Origin: Megalobrama amblycephala
Lineage: Eukaryota > Chordata > Actinopteri > Cypriniformes > Xenocyprididae
Length of the DNA stretch: 64,000 nucleotides
Direction: 5' to 3'
NCBI RefSeq assembly: GCF_018812025.1
Contig: NC_063062.1
Location: forward strand, 40,454,340-40,518,339
Shown here: piece by piece, positions 11,316-21,333 of the stretch
Numbering within the stretch: the first letter of the stretch is position 1
Layout of the letters: every line of letters begins with the position of its first letter
Notes under the pieces: model-generated
What the model was told of the DNA's origin: nothing
The model's database searches: none
Seen by the model: the letters and a program-made list of their open reading frames with translations, nothing else
Translations under genes and position numbers: made by a program

Positions 11316-13814
11316 ATGAGCTTTGCGCTTCAGTCATCGTTACAGTCAAGCTTCAAGACCAACTCCGACTTTGTGAGTGATCCCTCAGCCTTTCCTGCAC
11401 TCTTGACTTATATTAGCCTTTCTACATTGTAAACTTTAACATAACATACAGAATACTTTTTTACTATTTCAATGAGTTCAAAAACTCCAACAAGAATTTG
11501 GTTAGTATAGGCTGATGCCTGTTTTCTTCTGCTTTACTACAGAAAATTCCTTATGTGGGCCCAATTTCAGGAGGACTGAGAGAAGACATGGCCTTGTACT
11601 TGCAGGGAGTCCCTACTAATGCTGACGAGTAAGCAATTATTCATTTGGCCTTGTGTAATGCAACCAAGTATAAAATTAGTGCAATACTAGAGTTCATTCA
11701 GGAATAGACCACATCCTCAGATATGCACTTGAATCAGGTTTAGGTAACAAGGTCCACTTTTCTGCAGAGTTTACCTCCAACTCTGATTACACCCACTTGC
11801 CTGTAACTTTGATTAGCTTGTTCAGGTGTGTTTGTTTAGGACTGGATCTAAACTCTGCGGAAAAGTGGTTCTCAAGGACCAGAGTTGAGAACCCCTAGTT
11901 AGTTACTGAGGTGAGTCATTACCTGGATTTGATTAATGTAACATTTCTCATCTTCTATGCAGGTTTAGAGTAAATTTCAAGACTGGGCCTACTGACAAGC
12001 ATGATATTGCTTTCCACTTCGCCTCCCGAATGGGCTTAAATGTGGGCATGAACAGCTCCAGGAATGGAGAATGGGAGGGCGAGGAAAGTGTCTCTGATAA
12101 CCCCTTTGAAAAGGGACAAGCTTTTGAGATGTTCATCGTCATCAAATCCGAAGGATATCAGGTATGTGTTTTGTATGAGTCACTGCACATCCGTAAAAGA
12201 ACTCTAGGAACTTGTCCTCACATGAGTTGTGTTGCTTTGGATCATCAGGTATACGTGAATGGCAAGGAGCTTCACATGTTCAAGCACCGTATACCGCTTG
12301 AAAAAGTGTCAACGTTAAATATCAATGGAGATGTTGCCGTGAATCTTTTTGGCTTCATTCAAGTAAGTTACTTTTTTATCAGCAGACTCAATATTGCACA
12401 ATGAATGATCCTGTGTTGGAATCCAGTGAGAATTATGTGGAAAGTAAAGAGCTTTCTAAATACACTCTCTCTTTTAGAACTGGAGCACATCCTCATTTGT
12501 TACTAAAGTCAAGTCAACAATCACTAGTCTGGATGGGAAACGTTCCACCGTACAGGCAGAGATCTTGCAGCCAGTCCAAAACCCTGTGAGTGACCGATGC
12601 TTTCTAGTGACTTCTGAATGCACAACAAAGTGCAAACACTTAATGAAACAGCAGTGCATGAGAACTGTTTCACCCAAGACCAACTGTCTCACTAGTTTCA
12701 GGATTATGATGGCCACTTCAAACTTCAATGAAATTCTGAGTTTTCCATTTTAGTGAGTTCAAAAACTGCAACAAGAGTCTGATTAATGAAGGCTGATGCC
12801 TATTTTCTTGTGCTTTACTACAGAACATTCCTTATGTGGGCACAATTTCTGGAAGACTGAGAGAAGACATGGCCTTGTACTTGCAAGGAGTTGTTCCTAC
12901 AAATGCTGACCAGTAAGCAATTATTCATTTGGCCTTGTGTAATGCAATCAAGTATAAAATGAGTGCAATACTAGAGTTCAGTCAGGAATAGACCACATCC
13001 TCAGTTATGCACTTGAATCAGGTTTAGGTAACAAGGTCCACTTTCCTGCAGAGTTTACCTCCAACTCTGATTACACCCACTTGCCTGTAACTTTCTAGTA
13101 GTCCTGAAGACTTTGATTAGCTTGTTCAGGTGTGTTTGTTTAGGACTGGATCTAAACTCTGCGGAAAAGTGGTTCTCGAGGACCAGAGTTGAGAACCCCT
13201 AGTTAGTTAGTCAGGTGAGTCATTACCTGGATTTGATTAATGTAACATTTCTCATCTTCTATGCAGGTTTAGAATAAATTTCAAGACTGGGCCTACTGAC
13301 AAGCATGATATTGCTTTCCACTTTGCCTCCCGAATGGGCTCAAATGTGGGCATGAACAGCTCCAGGAACGGAGAATGGGAGGGTGAGGAAAGTGTCTCTG
13401 ATAACCCCTTTAAAAAGGGACAAGCTTTTGAGATGTTCATCGTCATCAAATCTGAAGGATATCAGGTATGTGTTTTGTATGAGTCACTGCACATCCGTAA
13501 AAGAACTCTAGGAACTTGTCCTCACACGAGTTGTGTTGCTTTGGATCATCAGGTATACGTGAATGGCAAGGAGCTTCACATGTTCAAGCACAGTATACCG
13601 CTGGAAAAAGTGTCAGCGTTAAATATCAATGGAGATGTTGCCGTGAACCTTTTTGGCTTCATACACGTAAGTTACTTTTTTATCAGCAGATTCAATATTG
13701 CAGAATGAATGATACTGTGTTGGAATCCAGTGAGTATTATGTGGAAAGTAAAGAGCTTTCTAAATACACTCTCTCTTTTAGAACTGGAGCACATCCTCAT
13801 CCACCATACAGTAG
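11316..13814 (+). CDS. Galectin with two tandem CRDs (predicted, nine coding exons)
   Basis: Exons: 11316-11372, 11543-11628, 11963-12161, 12249-12362, 12478-12585, 12824-12912, 13267-13465, 13553-13666, 13782-13814 (TAG). All junctions are GT/AG and the phases fit, giving about 332 residues. There is no signal peptide, as usual for galectins. CRD1 (exons 2-4) starts IPYVGPISGG and contains the sugar-site exon with HFASR, NSSRNGEW and EGEES, then VYVNGKEL. Exon 5 is a linker. CRD2 (exons 6-8) is nearly identical. In classical galectins the sugar site is HxNxR, N, WxxExR; here H, the first R, N, W and E are kept but HFNPR reads HFASR and EER reads EES, so galactoside binding may be altered. 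CRD style resembles galectin-9/4. Exon 5 could instead splice to an exon at 14001 that reads GGT ATG TGA, giving a ~190-residue single-CRD form. Confidence 0.8.
11470..12711 (+). repeat. Intragenic tandem duplication, unit A
   Basis: This is the first copy of the duplicated block: end of intron 1, exons 2-5 and their introns. Exon positions in unit B are offset by 1304 bases for exons 3-5 and by 1281 for exon 2. Introns are as similar as exons, which points to a recent duplication. Unit A keeps the full 108-base linker exon. Confidence 0.85.
11690..11905. repeat. Dispersed repeat in galectin intron 2
   Basis: The block ends in GGACCAGAGTTGAGAACCCCT, a terminus typical of a common teleost hAT-like repeat. 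An equivalent block lies at about 12970-13207 in intron 6. Its presence in both copies shows that it was inserted before the gene-internal duplication. Confidence 0.55.
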
Positions 13815-13952
13815 GAGATCTTGCAGCCAGTCCAAAATCCTGTGAGTGACTTCTAAACGCACGACAAAGTGCAAACACTTAATGAAACAGCAGTGCATGA
13901 TGAGAACTGTTTCACCCAAGAGCAACTGTCTCACCAGTTTCAGGATTATGAT
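12752..13952 (+). repeat. Intragenic tandem duplication, unit B
   Basis: This is the second copy: exons 6-9 with introns. Differences from unit A include one extra codon in exon 6 (GTT), a ~23-base intron gain near 13094-13120, and a 48-base loss in exon 9. Similarity to unit A fades near 13950, before the terminal exon. Confidence 0.85.
13782..13841 (+). pseudogene. Damaged copy of the galectin linker exon
   Basis: Acceptor and donor sites are retained (AG at 13780-13781, GTGAGT from 13842). The exon is 60 bases against 108 in its twin at 12478-12585: an in-frame loss of 48. A TAG at 13812-13814 replaces a GCA codon. Translation of the two-CRD mRNA would therefore stop ten codons into this exon. 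Confidence 0.7.
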
Positions 13953-14000
13953 GTTCAGTATAAAGGCTGAAGTTTATATAACTCTCCTTTGTTTTCACAG

Positions 14001-14435
14001 GGTATGTGAACAGGAGCGTTTCTGTGGCTGCGTTCTCAGAGAATAACGTGAAAATCATGCATGTCTTCATCCTGATATTCACTCCTCAAGCAAATCATTG
14101 ATTTTAATCTAACACATTATAACCAATCAAGGTCACTGCTTATATTGCAATGAAAGCAAATACATTTAATTTTCTTAAACCACACTGCTCTATGTTGGGA
14201 GTTTTGGGACACAATACAAGCACATTTTAGAAAAAGCTCTGTCACCATATGGATATATAGACACCTGTAATGCATTATATTAATTTGAGGGGGTTTTCTT
14301 TGATTCTTAAGCAAACTGAAATCTAATGGCAATGTTATTTGGATTTTTTTATGCAAACTCAATGACTGTTTTTGGCAAACCATTCTGAAAGTAAATCTTG
14401 AGATACAACAATAAAAGCTTTTCAGTTCATTTTCA
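14001..14435 (+). other. Candidate terminal exon and 3' UTR of the galectin gene
   Basis: A pyrimidine-rich acceptor (TTGTTTTCACAG) precedes 14001. In phase 0, which is how exons 5 and 9 end, it reads Gly-Met-stop. A polyadenylation signal AATAAA is at 14410-14415. This would be the original last exon of the single-CRD gene. RNA evidence is needed. Confidence 0.5.
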
Positions 14436-15461
14436 TCTTCATAACTGCATGTTTCACATTTGGAGAAGCTACTCTCAAGAATCTGTCCCAAGTGTAAAGA
14501 TCACTGAGTTGACTTTAGAAATGGACGCTATTTTCACAGTCAATCTAGCTAAAGAAAATATATTTGACATGTGTCCTCAGAATGTTTTTACATAAATGGC
14601 CACAAGGTGGAAGTCTTTCCACAGACGTACAGCCAGTGAATTGTGATTGTAAACGCTTGCCATCAGCAGACTTTTGTCTGAAAGCAATAATGAAGTACAG
14701 TGTGCTTATTGTTATTATTACCCACTATAGCTATCAATGCCAAAATACAAAGAAGGAATGATTCATGATTCTCCTAGAAATACGTCACTACATCAGTGTG
14801 GAAGTGTATATTTTAAGATGAGTGTTGCTGAAAGATGAGTGCACACTGAAAGTATTCGGCCTTAAGTATCACTCTGTTCTTTTGTCCTGTGATTTTCTTT
14901 CTCTCTATAAAGAGATATAATCTGTGCACTGTGAGAAATATTATATCGGTGTTGCACAACTGGAGTGGATCATTATTAATCAGTTTTTTCAAGAAGAAAG
15001 CGCTCTGCTGATACCAGGACAGATACAGGGTAAAGGGAAAGTGCACTGATTAGAGAAAGTGGGAAAAACACTCTGGGGTTGCCATACAGAATCAGTACAG
15101 TAGCCGCGACTGTGACGTAGCTGTGAAGATGATGTAACGATTCTGCAGTAAATCCACACCTAGTGCAAGTCTCATTATAAATCTGATGTCTGTGTCCTCA
15201 AAGGCCCGAGTCGCTGCAAACTTTTCACCTCATAAATTAGACTCAAGTTAAGTGGTTCAATATCTGCCCTCCTGCTTGCAGACTGTAAAATGGTATTTAG
15301 CCTGTCTGAGCCACTCCACCGAATAGACACCACCGGTAAGAGTTTGATTTACAGAGATCTGTCAGAGGACGCTGAGTGCAGAAATCATCATTGTGAATGA
15401 GAAGTACAACATCTCCAGCTGCCTGTTGCTTTGCTCTGTCCACCAAAAAATTCATCAGTCG
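14436..15461. other. Intergenic stretch, nothing recognised
   Basis: Only short, unconvincing frames and no clear repeat termini or arrays. Confidence 0.5.
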
Positions 15462-16012
15462 TTAATTACTCTCCCTCATGTCGTTCCACACCCATAAAAC
15501 CCAACACAAATTAAGATATTTTTGATGAAATCCGAGAGACTCATCCATAGACAGCAATATAATCAACACTTTCAAGGTCCTGAAAGGTACTAAAGACATC
15601 GTTAAAACAGTCATGTGACTGCAGTGGTTCAACGTTAATGTTATGTAGAGACGAGAATACGTTTTGTGCACAAAAACAAAACAAAAACAACGACTTTATT
15701 CAACAATCTCTTTTTTTAGCTGTCATCCTCATACTGTTTACGTTGTAGAAACAGAGAAACAGTGCAGAGCTTCCAGGTTCTACGTCAGAACGGCGACTCA
15801 TTATTGGCCGAAGCTGTTGAACAACGTATGCGTGTGATGCTGATGCAGGATAATAAAGTCATTATTTTTTATTTGTTTTAGCACTCAAAAAGTGTTCTCT
15901 GCACTTCAGATTTCATCATAAATATCTTCATTTGTGTTCTGAAGATGAACAAAGGTCTTACAGGTGTGAAACAACCTGTAAGTAATTAATGACAGAATTT
16001 TTATTTTTTGGG
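15462..16012. mobile_element. MITE with inverted ends
   Basis: The left end (GTTAATTACTCTCCCTCATG, then CGTTCCACACC) is the degenerate complement of the right end (ACAGGTGTGAAAC, then GTAAGTAATTAATGACAGAA). It is about 550 bp and non-coding. The same right-end sequence occurs near 6480-6560, and a related repeat lies at 33183-33846, so this is a multi-copy family. Confidence 0.6.
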
Positions 16013-16478
16013 CCCCGTTAAGGGGCTATATGCAAGAATTTTCACATATTAAAGCTGCAATCCATAACATTTTGAGTTAAAAATGATCCAAAATCAATTT
16101 TTGAGCAAGATCATAACCAGCCAGTGTTCAAAACTATCTCCTTACCGTAGCCCGATTCACAACTATAAGTTTGTAATAGTGTTTTCTAATCCCGGTGGTA
16201 CTATTGTGCTTCCGCTGTAAATTTGAGCATGCCGCCGTTCATCTTTGCGTCATTACGTCACGTCGGTTTACATAAAGAAGGAGTCCCAGCTAGTATGCTT
16301 TATTATGCGAGGATCATTTATAGTCTTTTCTCACAGCAGCTGCAATAATTAAACTAATCATTTTGATGGCAGATTGTAATCCAGAATGATTCAAAAGATC
16401 AGTGGCTACGCTTACATGCACCTAAATAATCCATTTGTAATCAGATTGATGGCTCAATCAGATTGAAAAACGTTCATG

Positions 16479-16854
16479 CGGAAATCACAAAGTCCAGGAG
16501 ACAAGATCCATTTGCAGCATTTTATTGGGGAAATCCAGAAACGTAATCCACAAACAGGCAAGGGTCAGAATCCATAAAGGCAGTCCATACAAAAAAAACA
16601 CGAAAAATGAAAACCAAAAACCAAAACGGAGAACTGGGAAACCATACATGAAAACACCATAACAAGAGCAGAGACAAACCAGGTATAAATAGACAGACAC
16701 TAATGAACAAACACAAAACAGCTGGTTGCAATGACAAGGTGTAATGAGTCCGGGAAGTGAGTATGGGTAATGTAGTCCAATGGGTGAAAACAAGAGTCCG
16801 GGATGGAGTGCCCTCTAGTGGCTGATTAGGGCACTCTCACTAGTGATCATGACA
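16479..16854 (-). repeat. 3' LTR of the non-autonomous LTR element
   Basis: 376 bp, longer than its partner by a run including ACACGAAAAA. The outer terminus reads TTCATGCGG where TGTCACGG is expected, so it is mutated or truncated at the insertion boundary. Confidence 0.75.
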
Positions 16855-18026
16855 TTACCCCCCCTCAAAGGAGCTGCTACCAGATGCTCCACCAGACAAA
16901 AAAGAAAAAAAAAAAAAAAAAAAAAAAAACTCAGGAGGGAGGTGGACAGGAGGAGGATCAGGGGGAGGGATGGCGGGCCAGGTCCAGAGTCCCCAACTGA
17001 GGGCCAAGGCGGTGCTGGAGGAACTGACCAGGCGTGTTTCAGCTTGTCTGGAGTCCTGGCTGATTGCCAGGGCGGGGCTGGAGGAACTAACCAGGCAGGT
17101 TCCAGCGGTTCAGACGGCCTGGGCAGTGGCGGCAGGGCAGAAAGTCTGGGTGGCAGCGGCAGGGCAGAAGGCTTGAATGGCGGCGGCAGGGCAGAAGACC
17201 TGGGCGGCGACAGGGCTGACCAAGGGTGCTCCGTGGCCATATCAGGGAGAGCGGGCAGCTCGGTGACGGCCTCCATAGCCGTATCAGGGAGAGCGGGCTG
17301 CTCTGGAACGGCAGCGGGCTCGGGCTGCTCTGGAACGGCAGCGGGCTCGGGCTGCTCTGGAACGGCAGCGGGCTCGGGCTGCTCTGGCGGCGCCGGCAGG
17401 GCAAGGCGCTTAGTTGGCGCCGGCAGGGCAAGGCGCCTTGTTGCCGCCGGCAGGGCAAGACGCTTGGGAAAACAGAGAACAACCTCTGGAGTGGACTCAC
17501 TGACTGGAGCAGGCTCTGGAGTGGACTCACTGACTGGAGCGGGCTCTGGGGTGGACTCACTGGCTGGAGCGGACTCCGGGAAGGCCTCTAGGCCTTGAAA
17601 AATGACTGAAGCCTTTCTCCTCCTCTTCCTCCTTTTACGTGAGTTAGGCGGTGAACCTGTGCCCACCTCCTCTGTGGACTCTGGAGCGAACTCACAGGCT
17701 GGAGCGGGCTCTGGAGCGGATTCACGGGCTGGAGCGGACTCTGGCTGAGCATGTGTTGCCCAATGACTTCTGTGGGAGAGATAGCTGACAAAGCCCCAAA
17801 CATCCAGGGTCTGGAGCCCCTCCAACTCACACTGAGGCAGAGGGTCATCGAGGCATCCATTGAAAATCCCTTTTAGCGCCTTATTATAGCTCAGCCCTCT
17901 CGCCATAGTCCAGAAAAACTGGGCAAAACACCCTACCTCTCTTCCCTCCTGTCGGAGAGCCACCACTGCCCGAAATAGAGCCATCCGCTCTCCAATGGAG
18001 GCTGGGGAACGAATCCGAATGCTCAT
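16815..18026 (-). CDS. Gag-like Pro/Ala/Ser/Glu-rich ORF of the LTR element
   Basis: The first ATG is at 18026 (rc), giving 403 residues with a stop inside the 3' LTR. Residues 1-90 form a folded-looking segment (MALFRAVVALRQEG, GCFAQFFWTMARGL) of the kind seen in fish gag-like proteins. The rest is low-complexity: SAPxSEPAP-type repeats, a basic stretch (RKRRKRRRK), three LALPA units and three EQPEPAAVP units. A poly-Phe run comes from the long A tract at 16911-16930. The unbroken frame in a young copy suggests that it is translated. Function is unknown; a role in RNA packaging is inference from position. A 251-codon frame on the opposite strand is its shadow. Confidence 0.6.
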   Translation of the reverse strand: MSIRIRSPASIGERMALFRAVVALRQEGREVGCFAQFFWTMARGLSYNKALKGIFNGCLDDPLPQCELEGLQTLDVWGFVSYLSHRSHWATHAQPESAPARESAPEPAPACEFAPESTEEVGTGSPPNSRKRRKRRRKASVIFQGLEAFPESAPASESTPEPAPVSESTPEPAPVSESTPEVVLCFPKRLALPAATRRLALPAPTKRLALPAPPEQPEPAAVPEQPEPAAVPEQPEPAAVPEQPALPDTAMEAVTELPALPDMATEHPWSALSPPRSSALPPPFKPSALPLPPRLSALPPLPRPSEPLEPAWLVPPAPPWQSARTPDKLKHAWSVPPAPPWPSVGDSGPGPPSLPLILLLSTSLLSFFFFFFFFLFCLVEHLVAAPLRGGNVMITSESALISH

Positions 18027-18056
18027 GCTGCTGGATCTAGAAATGATGGTGTTTTC

Positions 18057-18427
18057 TGTCACGGAAATCACGAAGTCCAGGAAACAAGATCCATTTGCAG
18101 CATTTTATTGGGGAAATCCAGAAACGTAATCCACAGACAGGCAAGGGTCAGAATCCATAAAGGCAGTCCATACAAAAAAATGAAAACCAAAAACCAAAAC
18201 GGAGAACCGGGAAACCATACATGAAAACACCATAACAAGAGCAGAGACAAACCAGGTATAAATAGACAGACACTAATGAACAAACACAAAACAGCTGGTT
18301 GCAATGACAAGGTGTAATGAGTCCGGGAAGTGAGTATGGGTAATGTAGTCCAATGGATGAAAACAAGAGTCCGGGATGGAGTGCCCTCTAGTGGCTGATT
18401 AGGGCACTCTCACTAGTGATCATGACA
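18057..18427 (-). repeat. 5' LTR of the non-autonomous LTR element
   Basis: 371 bp with TGTCA/TGACA inverted ends. It contains promoter-like and poly(A) signals. It is the better preserved of the pair. Confidence 0.8.
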
Positions 18428-19190
18428 GGCACATGTGCAGTGCAGTGTTGACATGCATTACGCAGTGTGCAAGTTCACGGTCACGTCTTTAGTTGTGAAG
18501 ATTTATGAATGTGTATGTCAACAGGGCAAACAATGAGCTCTGTTGGTGTCGCATCCATGATCGTCTCCGCAAGTGTGATTGATTTGATGTCATGCGCAAA
18601 AGTGTATATAAAACACATATAAACGGATATTTGAATCAGATTACAATGTTTAGAGTACATGCAAACAGATCTGCAATCGGATTCAATTCATTCAGATTGA
18701 CAAAAATTGGTGCATGTAAACACAGTCAAAAGCAAAAGAGTGGCTACAGAAATTGAAATCTACAGGTGACACTAATACACACTAAATACACAGTCATGCA
18801 ATGCTGATGTTGTTAACATTAACAATTTGAGAACAAAGTATAACAATAATAATGATGCGCACGGTTTGACATGATCAGAGCTAAGTGATTGTAATATTTA
18901 ATCACTATTGGCAGCTCGATTTATTGATTTTTTTCTCAGTTGGTCAGAACAAAAGTGGCAGACATGCTAGTTGTTCAGATGACATTTTCCGAAAATCAAA
19001 ACATTTAGACCATTTCTTAAACATTTAAACAGTATCCACACTGGTGCATGACTGACAGCAAACATTAGATTCATCCACGCTGAGCCGATGCACAACGCAA
19101 GTAACAATAATAATGCCGCATATAACTGCAATTGCAGGTTTCAAACAGAGATGGCGACAAAGAGGGAAACTTACGGACTCCAGCTTTAAT

Positions 19191-19710
19191 CGCTTGCCAA
19201 TGTATTGAATGAGACCTTCCGCGACATCCTATAACGCAAACAAGTGCCGAGAGACATTCTGTACTGTAATGTCAATGTGTCAAACGAGATTCTAGTCTCA
19301 CAAAGCCAGATCTATATATCCTACAGTATGAAATATAATAAACTATTATAACAGTGTAATTTCACTTACCTCATCTGTCGACATGAGCTGATGCAAACAG
19401 ATCCACATCGCTATGATCAGATGCTTTAACTGCTGTTTCTCACACGAGCATTTTTGTTGTGTTTATTTGATATTGAGAGGAAAGCGCGCGCAGCACAGAT
19501 TTGTTCATCTCTTAGCAGTGTGAACGATGTTCACTAACAGTATATCACTGCAAAGGCATTTCCAACTTAATTGTACTTCTAAGTGAAGAACGAAAAAGAA
19601 ATTCACCATGAGTTTGCAGGGCTTTGAATCACTTCCAGTCTCTTGTACGTCACGCAAGCACGAACAGGAAGTTGCTGCTGCAGTTCAATTAACGGCCACC
19701 GGTGTCGCTA
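19191..19710. other. Gene-free stretch, nothing recognised
   Basis: Sequence following the nest, with no clear termini or coding frames. Confidence 0.4.
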
Positions 19711-20053
19711 TACTTTACAATAAAGTTCCACTTGTTAATATTAGTTAACATGAACTAACAATGAAAAATGCTTCTTAATAGGTTATTAATCTCAGTTAAT
19801 GTTAGCTTCAACATTTAACCTACTACTTTATTAAAAATCAAAAGTTTTTAATATTTCATGGATTTGAGCTAACAAATAATAATTAACAGTTAATAAATAC
19901 TGTAAGAAATGTATTGCTCATTGTTAATGTTAGTTAATGCATTAATGGGACCTTATTGTAAAGTGTTAAATAAAACGCAGTAAAGAGTTCAGTTCATTGT
20001 TAGTTAATGCATTAACTAATGTTCCTGAATTGAACCTTATGGTAAAGTGTTAC
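19711..20053. mobile_element. MITE rich in GTTAATG/CATTAAC motifs
   Basis: The left end TACTTTACAATAAAGTTCC is complementary, with mismatches, to the right end GAACCTTATGGTAAAGTG. The interior consists of repeated TTAGTTAATGCATTAA half-palindromes. It is non-coding and resembles a very common teleost MITE. Confidence 0.65.
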
Positions 20054-20568
20054 GACAGTACAAAACACAATTTTATGATCTCATCTATTTTTTAAAGAGT
20101 TTCTGCAGGAGGTTTATAAACGAAGTGTACAGAGGAATGTCACGCCACTGTCCGCTCTCAGAGTGTTTCCGGATCCTGCGGTATAAAACAGTATCTAAAA
20201 GCAAACACTGTTGGGCCAAAGTGCAAGGTTTGTGACGTGAATATACTGTAAGAAGACTTTATTATCCGAGAGTTAAAATGTGACTTGAACTGACTGCAGT
20301 TGTGTCCATGTTTGGGTCGTCCCTCCACAGACCGGTCAATTTCAGTGCTATTTCCTGTCCGTCCTCTGACCCAAACACATGCGTTTGTGCGTATGATACG
20401 CAACAGCTTAGAAATGTTCCCACAAGCAAACATTCCCTTTCTGAAGACGTCTTATCACAAACACTATTGTAAAGATTAATTATTTGCAGCTTTAGTGTAA
20501 AGTTAATGCTTAAGTAGAATACTTCAAATCATTTCAGGATTTGTGTCATATCAAATATCTCAGACCGG

Positions 20569-20574
<6 letters not shown>

Positions 20575-20643
<69 letters not shown>
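20575..20643. repeat. (TG)n microsatellite
   Basis: About 34 TG units without interruption. A second tract of the same kind lies 275 bp downstream. Confidence 0.95.
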
Positions 20644-20645
<2 letters not shown>

Positions 20646-20913
20646 CATATCAGGACACAAATGTGTATAATGACATGGGTATGACATAAGTATTACAAGA
20701 AGAGGTGATTATGAGGACATTACTCCATGTCCCCACTTCTCAAAAGGCTTATAAATCACACAGAATGAGTTTTTGTGAGAAAGTAAAAGTGTGCACAGTT
20801 TCCTGTGATGGTTAGGTTTAGAGGTAGGGGTAGTGTAGGGGGAGAGAAAATACGGTTTGTACAGTATAAAAACCATTATGCCTATGGAATGACCCCACAA
20901 TTCACAAAAACAA

Positions 20914-20917
<4 letters not shown>

Positions 20918-20996
<79 letters not shown>

Positions 20997-21013
20997 CGAG
21001 AGAGAGAGAGAGA
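20918..21013. repeat. (TG)n followed by (GA)n microsatellite
   Basis: A TG run to 20991, then GCGAGCGA and a GA run. The 100-nt frames read through it are low-complexity artefacts. Confidence 0.95.
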
Positions 21014-21266
21014 AGATTATCACACCCTATTTGGCCTGGAAAATAAATGTCTCACACAGACAGTCACGTTAGATTTCTGCTCATCACTTTATATTACAGA
21101 AATATTGCAGCTGAGTGAACAAGCAAATGGTTAAGAGATGGAAAAATGCCTGTCTAACATCATAGACTAGATGATAATATTCATGCAAGGGTATTTTAAT
21201 ACAAATGTATTGTTAATTATTTTCAGATTTGTTCAAATTAATTAAATCAACAGTTTTTTTTAATAA

Positions 21267-21333
21267 TATAATATAATATAATATAATATAATATAATATA
21301 ATATAATATAATATAATATAATATAATATAATA
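21267..21333. repeat. (AATAT)n pentanucleotide repeat
   Basis: Thirteen near-perfect AATAT/TAATA units. Confidence 0.95.

Larger units (their letters stand above)
16479..18427 (-). mobile_element. Complete non-autonomous LTR retrotransposon
   Basis: Direct repeats at 16479-16854 (3' LTR on the minus strand) and 18057-18427 (5' LTR) enclose a 1.2-kb interior. The intact 5' LTR begins TGTCATGATC and ends in TGACA, with a TATTTATACC TATA-like site and an AATAAA signal. The two LTRs differ by about five transitions and one ~10-bp indel, so the insertion is young. A G-rich polypurine tract (rc of 16858-16870) abuts the 3' LTR. The interior encodes only a gag-like protein, with no protease, RT or integrase, so mobilisation must depend on another element. 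The target duplication is unclear because the left end is altered. Confidence 0.8.
16410..18738. mobile_element. hAT-like element with target duplication, middle layer of the nest
   Basis: AGTGGCTAC occurs at 16401-16409 and again at 18739-18747, flanking this element as an 8-9 bp target-site duplication. The inner ends are inverted: TTACATGCACC on the left and GGTGCATGTAA on the right. An 8-bp duplication fits hAT transposons. It is non-coding and contains a complete LTR element. Confidence 0.65.
16048..19190. mobile_element. Outer inverted-repeat element of a three-layer nest
   Basis: The left end ATTAAAGCTGCAATCC (16048-16063) is complementary to GGACTCCAGCTTTAAT (19175-19190), with one mismatch. 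Its own sequence is 16048-16409 plus about 18748-19190; the rest is inserted DNA. No transposase is visible, and the superfamily is unknown. Confidence 0.6.

Noticed and set aside
12030..12404. 124-codon uninterrupted frame, and its twin at 13334-13708
   Set aside because: Two galectin exons read through the short intron between them; not a separate gene.
16843..17598. 251-codon plus-strand frame over the LTR element
   Set aside because: Complement of the gag-like ORF repeats; poly-Lys and Gly-rich artefact.
20805..21134. 109-codon frame with Cys-Val repeats
   Set aside because: Translation of a (TG)n microsatellite.
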